Origin: Flagellimonas sp947499585
GTDB taxonomy: Bacteria > Bacteroidota > Bacteroidia > Flavobacteriales > Flavobacteriaceae
Length of the DNA: 64,000 nt
Reading direction: 5' to 3'
Assembly (NCBI RefSeq): GCF_044596045.1
Contig: NZ_CP138995.1
Span: 930,001-994,000 of the forward strand
Position numbers and translations under genes: made by a program. A model generated the notes under the pieces. It made no database searches. It was not told the origin of the DNA and saw only the letters and a list, made by a program, of their open reading frames with translations. Within the stretch, counting starts at the first letter, position 1, and each line of letters starts with the position of its first letter. Below, piece after piece: positions 44,372 to 53,625 of the stretch.

Positions 44372-46168
44372 CTATTCTGTTTTAAGCCACTCTTTTCGTT
44401 TTTGCAACATTTCTGCGGAAGGTTTTTGCTCTGTATCTTCTAGTAAACGGATTGAATAGCTAGGATTAGGTTCCAGAATCAAAATAGTGGCCTTCGTATT
44501 TCCAAAGCGTGAAAAGTTAACCTCCAAGGAATCACCTATACTAAATTGGTTAAGATAATCATCAAACTGTTGCCCTTCAGAAAAGGGAATGTTATTGATG
44601 TTCATAATTACATCTCTTTTGGCCAGTTTAGCTTTGTAAGCAGGACTTCCAATTTTTGGGTTTCTTCTGATACGCCCTTCTTTACCGTCTTCGCTCATAG
44701 AAACAGAGGAACCAAAATATGGCCTGTCTTTACTTTGTTGCAGTATTACACCAACAGATTCGAAAAGTGTGGTATAATCCGGCATTCCACTTTGGTACAT
44801 GTACTTATTGAAAAAGCCATCTCCAAAAGGTTTACCCGCATATTGGTTTAACACCGTATGCAAATTGTCAATGGTATATGGGACTTCTTTTTGTCCATAT
44901 TGTTGCCAAACCAACTTCATAAAATCATCTAGATTCAGATCTTTTTGCCGGAGGGATAAATCCAAAGCCAACCCCAAAACACTGCCGTATGAATAATAGG
45001 ATATGAATGTGTTTTCCCGATTCACAGGATCGACTGAAGTAGCAGCATCTACAAAAGGAGCTTGATAGCTCATTTCAATAGGGTTGAAAAACTGTCGTGC
45101 CGGAGAATTCCACACATAATTGAAGGTTCCCGCTATACCCTCAACATATTCTTTTGAAGAGATTAACCCAGCCCTACATAAGATTAGATTGGTATAGTAG
45201 CTTGTAAAACCTTCTGCAAACCAAAGTTCACCACTCATGTTCGCAGCTTCAAAATCAAAAGGTTCCAAAGTTTTAGGACGTATGCGTTCAACATTCCATG
45301 CATGAAAAAATTCATGGGATATCGTTCCAATATTACGTTCCATTCCACCATTTGCCAAACTACGGGTACTTGTCAATATTGTAGAGTTTCTATGCTCCAT
45401 ACCATCGCCGGAAGCATTAGGGATATAGCATGCTAAAAAGGTATAGGTGCCATAGTCAAAATTTGGTAGTTCACCATACACTTCTTTTTCAGCCAAAACT
45501 ATTTTCTTTACTTTTTCAAAATAGATGTCAGCCTCAGCTTCTGTACCATTATGGTGCAAAGCCAGTTGAATTGTTTTTGAATCCAACTCAAAAGATTTAA
45601 GGGTAAAATTACTTAGCTCGGTAGGACTATCCATAAAATAATATAGATTTGGTGCCATATAAGTAGTACCGGATACTAAGGGCAACTGAGTGGCAATTTT
45701 CCAATTAAGGTCTTTCCTAACATTAAAAGTCACTTCAATCTTACGTTTGTTAAGTTCTGGAACATACATAAACGTTGCAGGAATGTTCAGATGCGCATGA
45801 GTCTCATCAATTTGAGAATAGGTACCGTCCCCACGGTTGGCGAATAAAATGTATTCTATATTTATGGTGCCATCATGTCCCGTAACCTTCCATTCGTAAG
45901 GGTCAGGCCTGTATACTTTTAATAAATTGCCCTTACTGTCTGTAGCTTTAAAGCCGTATACATTTTTTGCAAATTCGTGGAGGGCGTATCTTCCAGGGGA
46001 AGTCCTGCTCATTCGTAACGAAACGGTATCCATATCCAAATCTGAAAATGTCGCATTGATAGATGCTTCATGGTGAACGGCATTCTCAAATGAAATTTCG
46101 TACGTATTGGTTTGAGCCACTACGACCAGAACTGAAAGTAGCGCAAAAAAAGAAAAAAAGGTCTTCAT
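44372..46168 (-). CDS. M61 family (glycyl aminopeptidase-like) metallopeptidase
   Basis: 598 residues with a signal peptide ending VVVAQ. The zinc motif HEFFH lies at about residue 289-293, with a WFAEGFTSYY segment beyond it carrying the third ligand Glu. A C-terminal PDZ domain (DVIMNINNIPFS) is present at about residues 480-570. It is a periplasmic or surface aminopeptidase of the M61 type. It is divergent from bioF across a 64-base gap that holds a palindrome. Confidence 0.9.
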   Translation of the reverse strand: MKTFFSFFALLSVLVVVAQTNTYEISFENAVHHEASINATFSDLDMDTVSLRMSRTSPGRYALHEFAKNVYGFKATDSKGNLLKVYRPDPYEWKVTGHDGTINIEYILFANRGDGTYSQIDETHAHLNIPATFMYVPELNKRKIEVTFNVRKDLNWKIATQLPLVSGTTYMAPNLYYFMDSPTELSNFTLKSFELDSKTIQLALHHNGTEAEADIYFEKVKKIVLAEKEVYGELPNFDYGTYTFLACYIPNASGDGMEHRNSTILTSTRSLANGGMERNIGTISHEFFHAWNVERIRPKTLEPFDFEAANMSGELWFAEGFTSYYTNLILCRAGLISSKEYVEGIAGTFNYVWNSPARQFFNPIEMSYQAPFVDAATSVDPVNRENTFISYYSYGSVLGLALDLSLRQKDLNLDDFMKLVWQQYGQKEVPYTIDNLHTVLNQYAGKPFGDGFFNKYMYQSGMPDYTTLFESVGVILQQSKDRPYFGSSVSMSEDGKEGRIRRNPKIGSPAYKAKLAKRDVIMNINNIPFSEGQQFDDYLNQFSIGDSLEVNFSRFGNTKATILILEPNPSYSIRLLEDTEQKPSAEMLQKRKEWLKTE

Positions 46169-46198
46169 TTTCTTATAAGTTAGTAAGTGACTAAAAAT

Positions 46199-46214
46199 AC
46201 TATTTAAAAATAGT
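46199..46214. repeat. Palindrome in the bioF promoter region
   Basis: ACTATTT-AA-AAATAGT, a perfect 7-bp inverted repeat around a 2-base centre, 6 bases upstream of the bioF -7 element. Its position would allow an operator role; no regulator is known to me for this sequence, and AT-rich palindromes can arise by chance. Confidence 0.4.
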
Positions 46215-46220
46215 AAATGC

Positions 46221-46228
46221 TAAATTTG
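46221..46228 (+). promoter_or_regulatory. -7 promoter element (TAAATTTG) 4 nt before bioF
   Basis: Matches TAnnTTTG and ends four bases before the bioF ATG, the same spacing as at glyS. It predicts a leaderless transcript. Confidence 0.5.
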
Positions 46229-46232
46229 CGCT

Positions 46233-47381
46233 ATGGAGAAACTGCCAAAAAAGCTACAGTCAAAACTATCTGAAAGGTTGAAGGATGGCTCAATGCGTAG
46301 CTTACAGACAAGTGGTGGGTTAATTGATTTTTCTTCAAATGATTATTTAGGCTTTTCAAGCAAAAAGGCTATTCTTGATGCTACTACCGCTAAGCTTAAA
46401 GAAAGTAATCTTCAGGAGAACGGCGCTACGGGGTCTCGATTGCTTACCGGGAATCATAGCTTGTACAAGCAGCTTGAAGACTTTTTGGCAGGGTATCATA
46501 ACTCAGAATCAGCTTTGGTATTTAACTCTGGATATGATGCCAATATTGGATTCTTTTCCTCAGTTCCGCAACGTGGAGATACCATTCTGTATGATGAATT
46601 GGTACATGCCAGTATTAGGGATGGAATTAAAATGAGCAATGCGAAGAGTTATAAATTCAAACATAACAATATTGATGACCTTCGTGTTCATATTGAACGT
46701 ATTCAAAATAGGAACGATTCAGAAATTTACGTTGTCACCGAATCTGTTTTTTCCATGGACGGGGATTCCCCGGATTTAGAAGCACTGACAGATTTTTGCA
46801 CCAAAAAAGATTGCTATTTGATAGTGGATGAAGCCCATGCAACAGGAATTTATGGAAATGGAAAGGATTTGGTCAGCCAATTGGGATTGGAAGAAAACGT
46901 TTTTGCCAGAATCATCACGTTTGGGAAGGCTCTGGGAAACCACGGAGCAGCTGTTTTGGGGAGCAATGATTTAAAGGCCTATTTGGTCAATTTCGCACGA
47001 AGCTTAATTTATACTACAGCACTTGCACCACATGCAGTGGCTTCTGTTTTGTCCGCATATCGGTATTTGGAGTCTTATGGTAAGGAAGAAGGTTCAAGAC
47101 TAAAGGAAAATATCAAGTACTTTAAAGAACAGGTTCAACTTTTAAGCATGGAGGCTAGGTTTATTGAGAGTGACTCGGCAATCCATTGCTTGGTATTACC
47201 AGGAAATGAAAAAGTAAAGCAAGTATCAAAATATTTGCAAACTGAAGGCTTTGATGTAAAACCAATTCTCTCTCCTACAGTAAAAATTGGACAAGAACGA
47301 TTGCGATTTTGTTTGCATTCGTACAACACAAAAGAAGAAATATCGCGAGTTTTGTCAATAATAAGAAATCTTATAAAATAA
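46233..47381 (+). CDS. bioF: 8-amino-7-oxononanoate synthase
   Basis: 382 residues, a PLP enzyme of the alpha-oxoamine synthase family. Landmarks are SNDYLGFS (about residue 35), NGATGSRLLTGNH, VDEAHATGIYG and the PLP Lys in TFGKALGNHGA (about residue 232). It condenses pimeloyl-ACP or pimeloyl-CoA with alanine, the first dedicated step of biotin synthesis. It overlaps the next gene by one base (TAATG). Confidence 0.94.
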   Translation: MEKLPKKLQSKLSERLKDGSMRSLQTSGGLIDFSSNDYLGFSSKKAILDATTAKLKESNLQENGATGSRLLTGNHSLYKQLEDFLAGYHNSESALVFNSGYDANIGFFSSVPQRGDTILYDELVHASIRDGIKMSNAKSYKFKHNNIDDLRVHIERIQNRNDSEIYVVTESVFSMDGDSPDLEALTDFCTKKDCYLIVDEAHATGIYGNGKDLVSQLGLEENVFARIITFGKALGNHGAAVLGSNDLKAYLVNFARSLIYTTALAPHAVASVLSAYRYLESYGKEEGSRLKENIKYFKEQVQLLSMEARFIESDSAIHCLVLPGNEKVKQVSKYLQTEGFDVKPILSPTVKIGQERLRFCLHSYNTKEEISRVLSIIRNLIK

Positions 47382-47764
47382 TGGTGCAAGAATTTCATAC
47401 ACTTGGCTCTTTTGAATTCCCTGCGGATGTTCAAATCATTAAGGGAAGACTAGAAGCGGAGGGCATTCCTGTTTTTTTAAAAGACGAGAACACTATTAAC
47501 TCAGACCCTTTAATTAGTGGCGCCATAGGTGGGGTGAAATTACAGGTTTATTCAACCGATAAGGAACGAGCTAAGGCTATTTATGATGCAATACGTAACT
47601 ATGCTACAGACAACGAAGGGAATCCTGTTGTCTGTCCCAATTGTAAAGCAACCAAATCTGAGACATATTATTCTAGAAACAGTATATTTTACAAACTCTT
47701 TCCCTTTTTTGAGCCTAAAAAATACAAGTGCGCTCAATGTAATTTTATTACCAAACCATTATAA
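47381..47764 (+). CDS. DUF2007/zinc-ribbon protein within the biotin operon
   Basis: 127 residues from the ATG at 47381. The N-terminal half (FHTLGSFEFPADVQIIKGRLEAEGIPVFLKDENTI) fits DUF2007. The C-terminus has CPNC and CAQC pairs, a zinc ribbon. Overlaps of one base on both sides (TAATG with bioF and with bioD) show translational coupling, so it is made together with biotin enzymes. Its role is unknown. Confidence 0.82.
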   Translation: MVQEFHTLGSFEFPADVQIIKGRLEAEGIPVFLKDENTINSDPLISGAIGGVKLQVYSTDKERAKAIYDAIRNYATDNEGNPVVCPNCKATKSETYYSRNSIFYKLFPFFEPKKYKCAQCNFITKPL

Positions 47765-48378
47765 TGAAAGTTTTTATTACAGGTATATCTACTGATGTTG
47801 GAAAGACCATTGCATCAGCGATAGTAGTTGAAGCCCTTAAAGCGGATTATTGGAAACCGGTACAAGCAGGAGATTTAGAATATTCCGATAGTCATAAGGT
47901 TGAAGAACTGATTTCAAACAACAAGACAAAAATCCACAAGAACAGCTGTGCATTGAATACCCCAATGAGCCCACATGCTGCCGCTGAGATAGATGGAATT
48001 ACCATTGAGATTGATAAAATCAAAGAACCCAATACGGAAAACCATTTGGTTATTGAAGGAGCAGGTGGGTTGTTGGTGCCATTGAATGATTCTGATACCG
48101 TTTTTGATTTGATTAAGCCCGACTATAAGGTCATTGTAGTGTCCAGACATTATTTAGGGAGCATCAACCATTCACTTTTGACCATAGAAAAACTTCAAGA
48201 AAGAAACCTGAAAATCGGAATCATTTTCAGCGGAAATAAGTACCCTACAACAGAAAGTATCATTTTAAAGAAAACCGATGTTACCTTTCTTGGGCGAATT
48301 AATGAGGAGGAAGTTTTTGACAAGGAAGTTGTTAAAAAGTATGCTTTACAATTTAAATCAGCCTTGGAGTCATTATAA
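47764..48378 (+). CDS. bioD: Dethiobiotin synthase
   Basis: 204 residues. P-loop GISTDVGKT at residues 6-14, then WKPVQAG and IEGAGGLLVPL, the ATP and diaminopelargonate sites. It closes the ureido ring to dethiobiotin. Its 3' end overlaps the minus-strand GT39 gene by 6 bases. It ends the bioF operon. Confidence 0.96.
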   Translation: MKVFITGISTDVGKTIASAIVVEALKADYWKPVQAGDLEYSDSHKVEELISNNKTKIHKNSCALNTPMSPHAAAEIDGITIEIDKIKEPNTENHLVIEGAGGLLVPLNDSDTVFDLIKPDYKVIVVSRHYLGSINHSLLTIEKLQERNLKIGIIFSGNKYPTTESIILKKTDVTFLGRINEEEVFDKEVVKKYALQFKSALESL

Positions 48379-49854
48379 CCTTTGGTAGATTAAACCCCTA
48401 TCTATGGTTTTAATTAATTTGTAGTGTTTTTCCAGATAATCATCGATATAGGAATTAAAATCCTCTAATTTTTTATCAAAAATCTTTTTCCCCTTTCTGG
48501 CTATTATTGTTTTGGGGCGTATTTCCTCCAAAATGTAATGTAGTTCCTCAATTCCTGTCTCCCTGGGGTTTTTCATAAATGGAAAAAGTTCGTCTCTAGT
48601 TATACTACTGGGGTGTGTAGCCGCTTTTGTGGGGGGTGTTTCGTCTAAAACCCAATAACCGATATGATATTCCGTAAAAAAGATGTTCTTCGTTTCTATT
48701 TCATTTTCAACAATGTATTTTGGAACATCAATTCCTTCGCCATTATAAAAAGAGCCCTTTTCCATTTTGTTGGAAATAATGTTCACATATTCTACATAAG
48801 CTTCCACGGGAAGAAGTACGAAAAGAAAAACAATAATAACAGTGTACTTTTTCTTGATTAATGGAAGCTTGCTTATGGCTATGCCAGCCGCAATAAGAAT
48901 AAAAGGATACAACTGTATAAGATAATGTCCATTTACCTTTCCAGCTTGCATGAACGAGAGCAAAATGCCAATAGTAATTACCGTTAAAAGTTGCAGTGGT
49001 TTAGATTTAAAGTCAATTACTTTTGAGGCAAACCCAGCATACAAAAGCCCAAGAATAACAAAAACGAAAGGAAGCGTTTTAATCACAGAATGCTGTTTTG
49101 AACCAGAATAGGCCAGAGGAGCTTCAAAAATGGATTGCCACCAGACAGTAATCTCTCCTTGTAAATAATATGGAACGAGTGTTAAGGCAATAAGAAATGC
49201 AAATCCAACACCCATAACAAAAAGCCTTTGGAAACAATGCCAAAATTGCTCTTCTTTAACTGCTTTCCAAACAAAATAGATTCCCAGTGCGAGTAAAGGG
49301 TAAGCCATATTCAATTTGGACATTACGGAAAGTCCAAAAAGAATCCCTGCTACAAAATACCAAACATGCTGCTGTTTTGAAAGTAAAATGTACACTCCTA
49401 TCACAAAGAACATAGTGCAGATATGCTCAGACATTACCCCTTGAAGACTACCGAACATACTTTGAAAAAGAACACAAAAAACTGCACACCAAAAGCTCAC
49501 TTTTTTAGAAGTGATTTTGGTTCCAATTCCGTATGTGAACAGAGCAGTTACGGCAACAAGAACAACTCCAGCTAAACGAATCGCAATAAAACTTTTCCCA
49601 AACACTGAAATAACAATAGCAAAAAATAAAAATGTAATGGGGGGTTTAAGGTCCCAAAGCTGTGTATAGGGTAAATGGCCATTAATCCATGATTGCGCCA
49701 TAATAATAAATGTACTTTCATCTCGATCAATATAGTCTCTAAAAAAGAATGGGAATCGAACAAAAAAGGCAACTAAAAAAAGAATAAAAAAAACTGTTCT
49801 CCAATTTAAGTTTTGGTAGTTGAGCCTAAGAAATGAATTGGTGTTTTTAAGCAC
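48373..49854 (-). CDS. GT39/ArnT-like membrane glycosyltransferase
   Basis: 493 residues, about eleven transmembrane segments. The first periplasmic loop has IDRDESTFI with the catalytic Asp of the GT-C/PMT family, followed by NGHLPYTQLWDLKPP. Such enzymes transfer sugars from polyprenyl donors to lipid A, proteins or glycans. It interrupts the biotin locus on the opposite strand; no direct link to biotin is suggested. Confidence 0.85.
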   Translation of the reverse strand: MLKNTNSFLRLNYQNLNWRTVFFILFLVAFFVRFPFFFRDYIDRDESTFIIMAQSWINGHLPYTQLWDLKPPITFLFFAIVISVFGKSFIAIRLAGVVLVAVTALFTYGIGTKITSKKVSFWCAVFCVLFQSMFGSLQGVMSEHICTMFFVIGVYILLSKQQHVWYFVAGILFGLSVMSKLNMAYPLLALGIYFVWKAVKEEQFWHCFQRLFVMGVGFAFLIALTLVPYYLQGEITVWWQSIFEAPLAYSGSKQHSVIKTLPFVFVILGLLYAGFASKVIDFKSKPLQLLTVITIGILLSFMQAGKVNGHYLIQLYPFILIAAGIAISKLPLIKKKYTVIIVFLFVLLPVEAYVEYVNIISNKMEKGSFYNGEGIDVPKYIVENEIETKNIFFTEYHIGYWVLDETPPTKAATHPSSITRDELFPFMKNPRETGIEELHYILEEIRPKTIIARKGKKIFDKKLEDFNSYIDDYLEKHYKLIKTIDRGLIYQRL

Positions 49855-49907
49855 TTTAGGGATTAAATTTTTTGTGTTTTAATTGCCATCTTTGCAAGAT
49901 AGATAAA

Positions 49908-51203
49908 TTGAAGCGTTTGACTAATCCAACAGTATTGGAAAAATTATCGGATAGAGATAAAAAACACCTTTGGCATCCATTGACCCAACATAAGGTTCAT
50001 TCAGAAATGTTGGCAATCTCTAAGGCAAAGGGAGCGATTCTATATGATGAAGGTGGAAAGGAATACCTAGACGGTATTTCTTCTTGGTACACGTCTATGT
50101 ATGGGCATTGCAACCCTTATATACTAGAAAAAGTTGGAGCACAGATGCAACAATTAGATCAGGTTGTATTTAGCGGCTTTACACATGAACCTGCGGTAAA
50201 ACTATCTGAAGAATTGATTAAGGTTCTTCCGGATAATCAAGAAAAGCTCTTCTTCTCTGACAACGGTTCCACCGCCACTGAAATTGGAATTAAGATGGCC
50301 CTGCAATACCATTTTAATAAAGGTGAAAAACGAAATGTGTTGTTGGCATTTGAGGAAGGATTTCATGGCGATACTTTTGGTGCGATGTCTGTTTCTGGCC
50401 TTTCCGTTTATAATGGTCCTTTTAAGGATTTCTTTATTGAAGTGGAACGAATTCCAGTGCCTACCACAGAAAATATTGAAAGTATTGTAAATCATTTGCA
50501 AGTCCGATTGCAAAAAAGCAATATAGCGGGATTTATCTATGAGCCGCTGGTACAAGGAGCGGCAGCTATGAAAATGCATAACGCAGAAGGACTTAACCAA
50601 ATATTGACACTGTTGAAAGAGCACAAGGTGCTTACTATTGCAGATGAGGTAATGACAGGGTTTGGAAAAACAGGGAAATATTTCGCTTCTGATCATATGG
50701 AGACCAAGCCAGATATTATTTGCCTTTCCAAGGCTTTAACAGCAGGATTGGTGCCTATGGGACTTACCACCTGTACCGAAAATGTGTATAGCGCATTTTA
50801 TAGTGATGACATTGCCAAAGGGTTGTTTCATGGACATACGTATACTGCAAACCCCTTAGCCTGTGCAGCAGCACTAGCTGCTTTGGAATTACTTAAGACA
50901 GATGAGATTCAGGATAATATTCAAAACATTGTTCAATGGCACAAAAAATTTGATGATGAGATTAAGAATCATCCGAAGGTTGCCTCAACGCGTCAATTAG
51001 GTGTTATTTATGCTTTGGATTTGAATGTAAAAATGGAACGCTACGGCAATCTAAGAGATAAGCTCTTTAAACATTTTATGGATAACGGGGTTTTTCTTCG
51101 TCCTTTGGGAAACACTATCTATATTCTGGCCCCATTTATCACGACAAAAACACAGATGGAGTGTATTTACGATACCATCAAGTCTGCAATAGAAATGGTG
51201 TAA
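49908..51203 (+). CDS. bioA: Adenosylmethionine-8-amino-7-oxononanoate aminotransferase
   Basis: About 431 residues. SDRDKKHLWHPLTQHK is the usual N-terminus. PLP Lys in LSKALTAGLVPMG, plus TYTANPLACAAALA, complete the class III aminotransferase signature. It makes 7,8-diaminopelargonate. No ATG fits: the first in-frame ATG (Met of MLAISK) would remove conserved residues. TTG at 49908 and TTG at 49935 (422 residues, nearer family length) are both possible starts. It is followed 10 bases later by a ketosynthase gene. Confidence 0.93.
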   Translation: MKRLTNPTVLEKLSDRDKKHLWHPLTQHKVHSEMLAISKAKGAILYDEGGKEYLDGISSWYTSMYGHCNPYILEKVGAQMQQLDQVVFSGFTHEPAVKLSEELIKVLPDNQEKLFFSDNGSTATEIGIKMALQYHFNKGEKRNVLLAFEEGFHGDTFGAMSVSGLSVYNGPFKDFFIEVERIPVPTTENIESIVNHLQVRLQKSNIAGFIYEPLVQGAAAMKMHNAEGLNQILTLLKEHKVLTIADEVMTGFGKTGKYFASDHMETKPDIICLSKALTAGLVPMGLTTCTENVYSAFYSDDIAKGLFHGHTYTANPLACAAALAALELLKTDEIQDNIQNIVQWHKKFDDEIKNHPKVASTRQLGVIYALDLNVKMERYGNLRDKLFKHFMDNGVFLRPLGNTIYILAPFITTKTQMECIYDTIKSAIEMV

Positions 51204-51213
51204 TTGGATTAGT

Positions 51214-52380
51214 ATGTTGAAAGAACCAATTTCGATAACAGCAATATCCTCTATTTCTTCACTTGGGAATTCTTCGGAAGAAATATGGAACTCCTATTTG
51301 GACGATAATCACTGCCTATCTGAAGTAACCATTGGCAAACAAAATGTTTGGGGATCAACCCTAACAAATAGTGTAAGTTCCGAGATTGAAAACCTTAGGC
51401 AGTCAGATACTAAATATAAGGAATTGGACAACTCCGTTCTTTTTGCCATTTATACGGCAAGAAAGGTTGTTCAAGAAGCGAGCTGGGAAAACACGATCAA
51501 TTTTGGGATTAATATTGGTTCATCCCGGGGAGCCACTGCACTTTTTGAAAAATATCATGAAGAATTTTTGAAAGAAGGAAAATCTTCAACCTTATCTTCT
51601 CCAACTACAACATTGGGCAACATATCATCCTGGGTTGCCCATGATTTAAAATCTAAAGGGCCAGATATTTCACATTCCATTACTTGCTCAACCGCTTTGC
51701 ATGCCCTTTTGAATGGAATAGCTTGGATTCAAAGTGGCATGACCAATAAATTTTTAATAGGAGGTAGTGAAGCTCCATTAACACCCTTTACTATTGCTCA
51801 AATGCAAGCTTTAAACATATATTCCAAAGATGCTGGGGAATTTCCATGTAGAGCTTTGGACTTGAGGAAAAAGCGAAATACTATGGTTTTGGGAGAAGGT
51901 GCAGCAATGGCATGTTTAGAAAAAGGAAAAAACCGTAATACAATTGCTTTGGTCGAAGGAATAGGGTATGCAACGGAGCCTTTAGAGCATAATGTTTCTA
52001 TTTCTACCGATGCAAAATGCTTTCAAGAATCTATGAAGATGGCTTTGGGAGATCTGGATTCAGATGAGGTAGATGCAATAGTAATGCATTCTCCAGGGAC
52101 GGTTAAGGGTGATTTATCTGAATTTAAAGCGATAGAAAAAGTTTTTTGTAACAAACCACCTTTTTTAACTACCAATAAATGGAAAGTAGGACATACTTTT
52201 GGAGCCTCAGGGATGTTAAGTGTTGAATTGGCAATTTTAATGTTACAACGCCAACAAGTAATAAGAGTCCCTTATATAATCTACGATACCGTACCCAATA
52301 GAATACAAAGAGTAATAGTAAATGCCGTAGGCTTCGGAGGGAATGCGGTAAGCATACTCTTAAAAGAACCGAATCTATAA
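51214..52380 (+). CDS. Beta-ketoacyl synthase (FabF-like) in the biotin locus
   Basis: 388 residues. Catalytic triad residues are Cys in SITCSTALHAL (about residue 157), His in MHSPGTVKGD (about residue 290) and His in KWKVGHTFGASG (about residue 330), the Cys-His-His of decarboxylating KAS I/II-type enzymes. It differs from housekeeping FabF in its short N-terminus and unusual His context. It lies between bioA and bioB, 10 bases after bioA, so a role in building the pimeloyl chain is inferred, not shown. It could also serve another fatty-acid-like product. Confidence 0.85.
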   Translation: MLKEPISITAISSISSLGNSSEEIWNSYLDDNHCLSEVTIGKQNVWGSTLTNSVSSEIENLRQSDTKYKELDNSVLFAIYTARKVVQEASWENTINFGINIGSSRGATALFEKYHEEFLKEGKSSTLSSPTTTLGNISSWVAHDLKSKGPDISHSITCSTALHALLNGIAWIQSGMTNKFLIGGSEAPLTPFTIAQMQALNIYSKDAGEFPCRALDLRKKRNTMVLGEGAAMACLEKGKNRNTIALVEGIGYATEPLEHNVSISTDAKCFQESMKMALGDLDSDEVDAIVMHSPGTVKGDLSEFKAIEKVFCNKPPFLTTNKWKVGHTFGASGMLSVELAILMLQRQQVIRVPYIIYDTVPNRIQRVIVNAVGFGGNAVSILLKEPNL

Positions 52381-52464
52381 TTATTTAACTAGTTACTTAA
52401 AACCGAACTTCCTTGTTCTTTATTCTTGAATATGCTGTATTTTTGAAATAGATATCCATGCAGT

Positions 52465-53565
52465 ATGAGCACAATTAGACACGATTGGACCAAAGAAGAA
52501 ATTCTAGATATATATAACAAACCATTAATGGAGTTGCTTTATGATGCGGCTACGATCCATCGTAAAAATCATGACCCCAATACGGTACAGGTTTCCACAT
52601 TACTTTCTATAAAAACAGGAGGTTGTCCTGAGGATTGTGGGTATTGCCCACAAGCGGCCAGATACCACACTGATATTGATGGAAACGATCTGATGACTGT
52701 TTCACATGTAAAAGCTCAGGCTTTACGGGCCAAGGAATCAGGGAGTTCCAGGGTGTGCATGGGTGCAGCATGGAGAAATGTAAAAGATGGTCCAGAATTT
52801 GATCAGGTCTTAGAAATGGTTCGTACCATTAACAAATTGGATATGGAGGTGTGCTGTACATTGGGGATGATTACTGAAAATCAAGCCAAACGTTTGGCAG
52901 AGGCAGGATTGTATGCCTATAATCATAACTTGGATACTTCAGAGGATTATTATAAAGATGTAATTTCTACCCGTGCTTTTGAGGATAGGTTAGAGACCAT
53001 AGATAATGTAAGAAAGAGCAATGTGACCGTCTGTAGTGGAGGTATCATTGGAATGGGAGAGCAATTGGAGGATCGTGCTGGAATGTTAGTGGCATTGGCA
53101 TCTCTTAGCCCACAACCAGAATCCGTGCCAATAAATGCATTGGTTGCTGTAGAAGGTACACCTATGGAAGATATAGAACCCGTATCTATCTGGGAAATGA
53201 TTCGTATGGTTGCCACCACAAGAATTGTAATGCCAGAGACTCAGGTTAGATTATCTGCCGGGCGCACAGAAATGAGCAGGGAAGGACAAGCCATGTGCTT
53301 TTTTGCTGGAGCAAATTCTATTTTTGCAGGTGATAAATTATTGACTACTCCAAATCCTGATGTGAACGAGGACATGGAAATGTTCAAACTTTTGGGATTG
53401 AATCCACAAAAACCTTTTACTAAAATCTCACAACCAAAAACAGTCGAAGCTTCAGATTCTGAATATGAGGCGTTAGGTGAAAAACCAAAGTGGTCTCGTC
53501 CTGGACATACCATTGAGCGTAATGAAGAAGCCAAGCAAAAATCCAATTTAGTTTCCAAGGAATAA
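52465..53565 (+). CDS. bioB: Biotin synthase
   Basis: 366 residues. The radical-SAM cluster motif is GGCPEDCGYCPQ (C-x3-C-x2-C) at about residue 52-63. The downstream residues R and YNHNLDTS are the family's SAM and dethiobiotin-binding parts. It inserts sulphur into dethiobiotin. It follows the ketosynthase gene by 84 bases, which include a near-match (TATTTTG) to the -7 element and a TTG 22 bases upstream. Confidence 0.97.
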   Translation: MSTIRHDWTKEEILDIYNKPLMELLYDAATIHRKNHDPNTVQVSTLLSIKTGGCPEDCGYCPQAARYHTDIDGNDLMTVSHVKAQALRAKESGSSRVCMGAAWRNVKDGPEFDQVLEMVRTINKLDMEVCCTLGMITENQAKRLAEAGLYAYNHNLDTSEDYYKDVISTRAFEDRLETIDNVRKSNVTVCSGGIIGMGEQLEDRAGMLVALASLSPQPESVPINALVAVEGTPMEDIEPVSIWEMIRMVATTRIVMPETQVRLSAGRTEMSREGQAMCFFAGANSIFAGDKLLTTPNPDVNEDMEMFKLLGLNPQKPFTKISQPKTVEASDSEYEALGEKPKWSRPGHTIERNEEAKQKSNLVSKE

Positions 53566-53625
53566 GGTTTCAAAAACCATTTGAAAACCTTTTATTAATT
53601 TAGTTGTTTCAAAATAATTGAAATT

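Noticed and set aside
52439..52445. -7 promoter element TATTTTG before bioB
   Set aside because: It is one base short of TAnnTTTG, so it is mentioned only as a near-match although a TTG lies 22 bases upstream.
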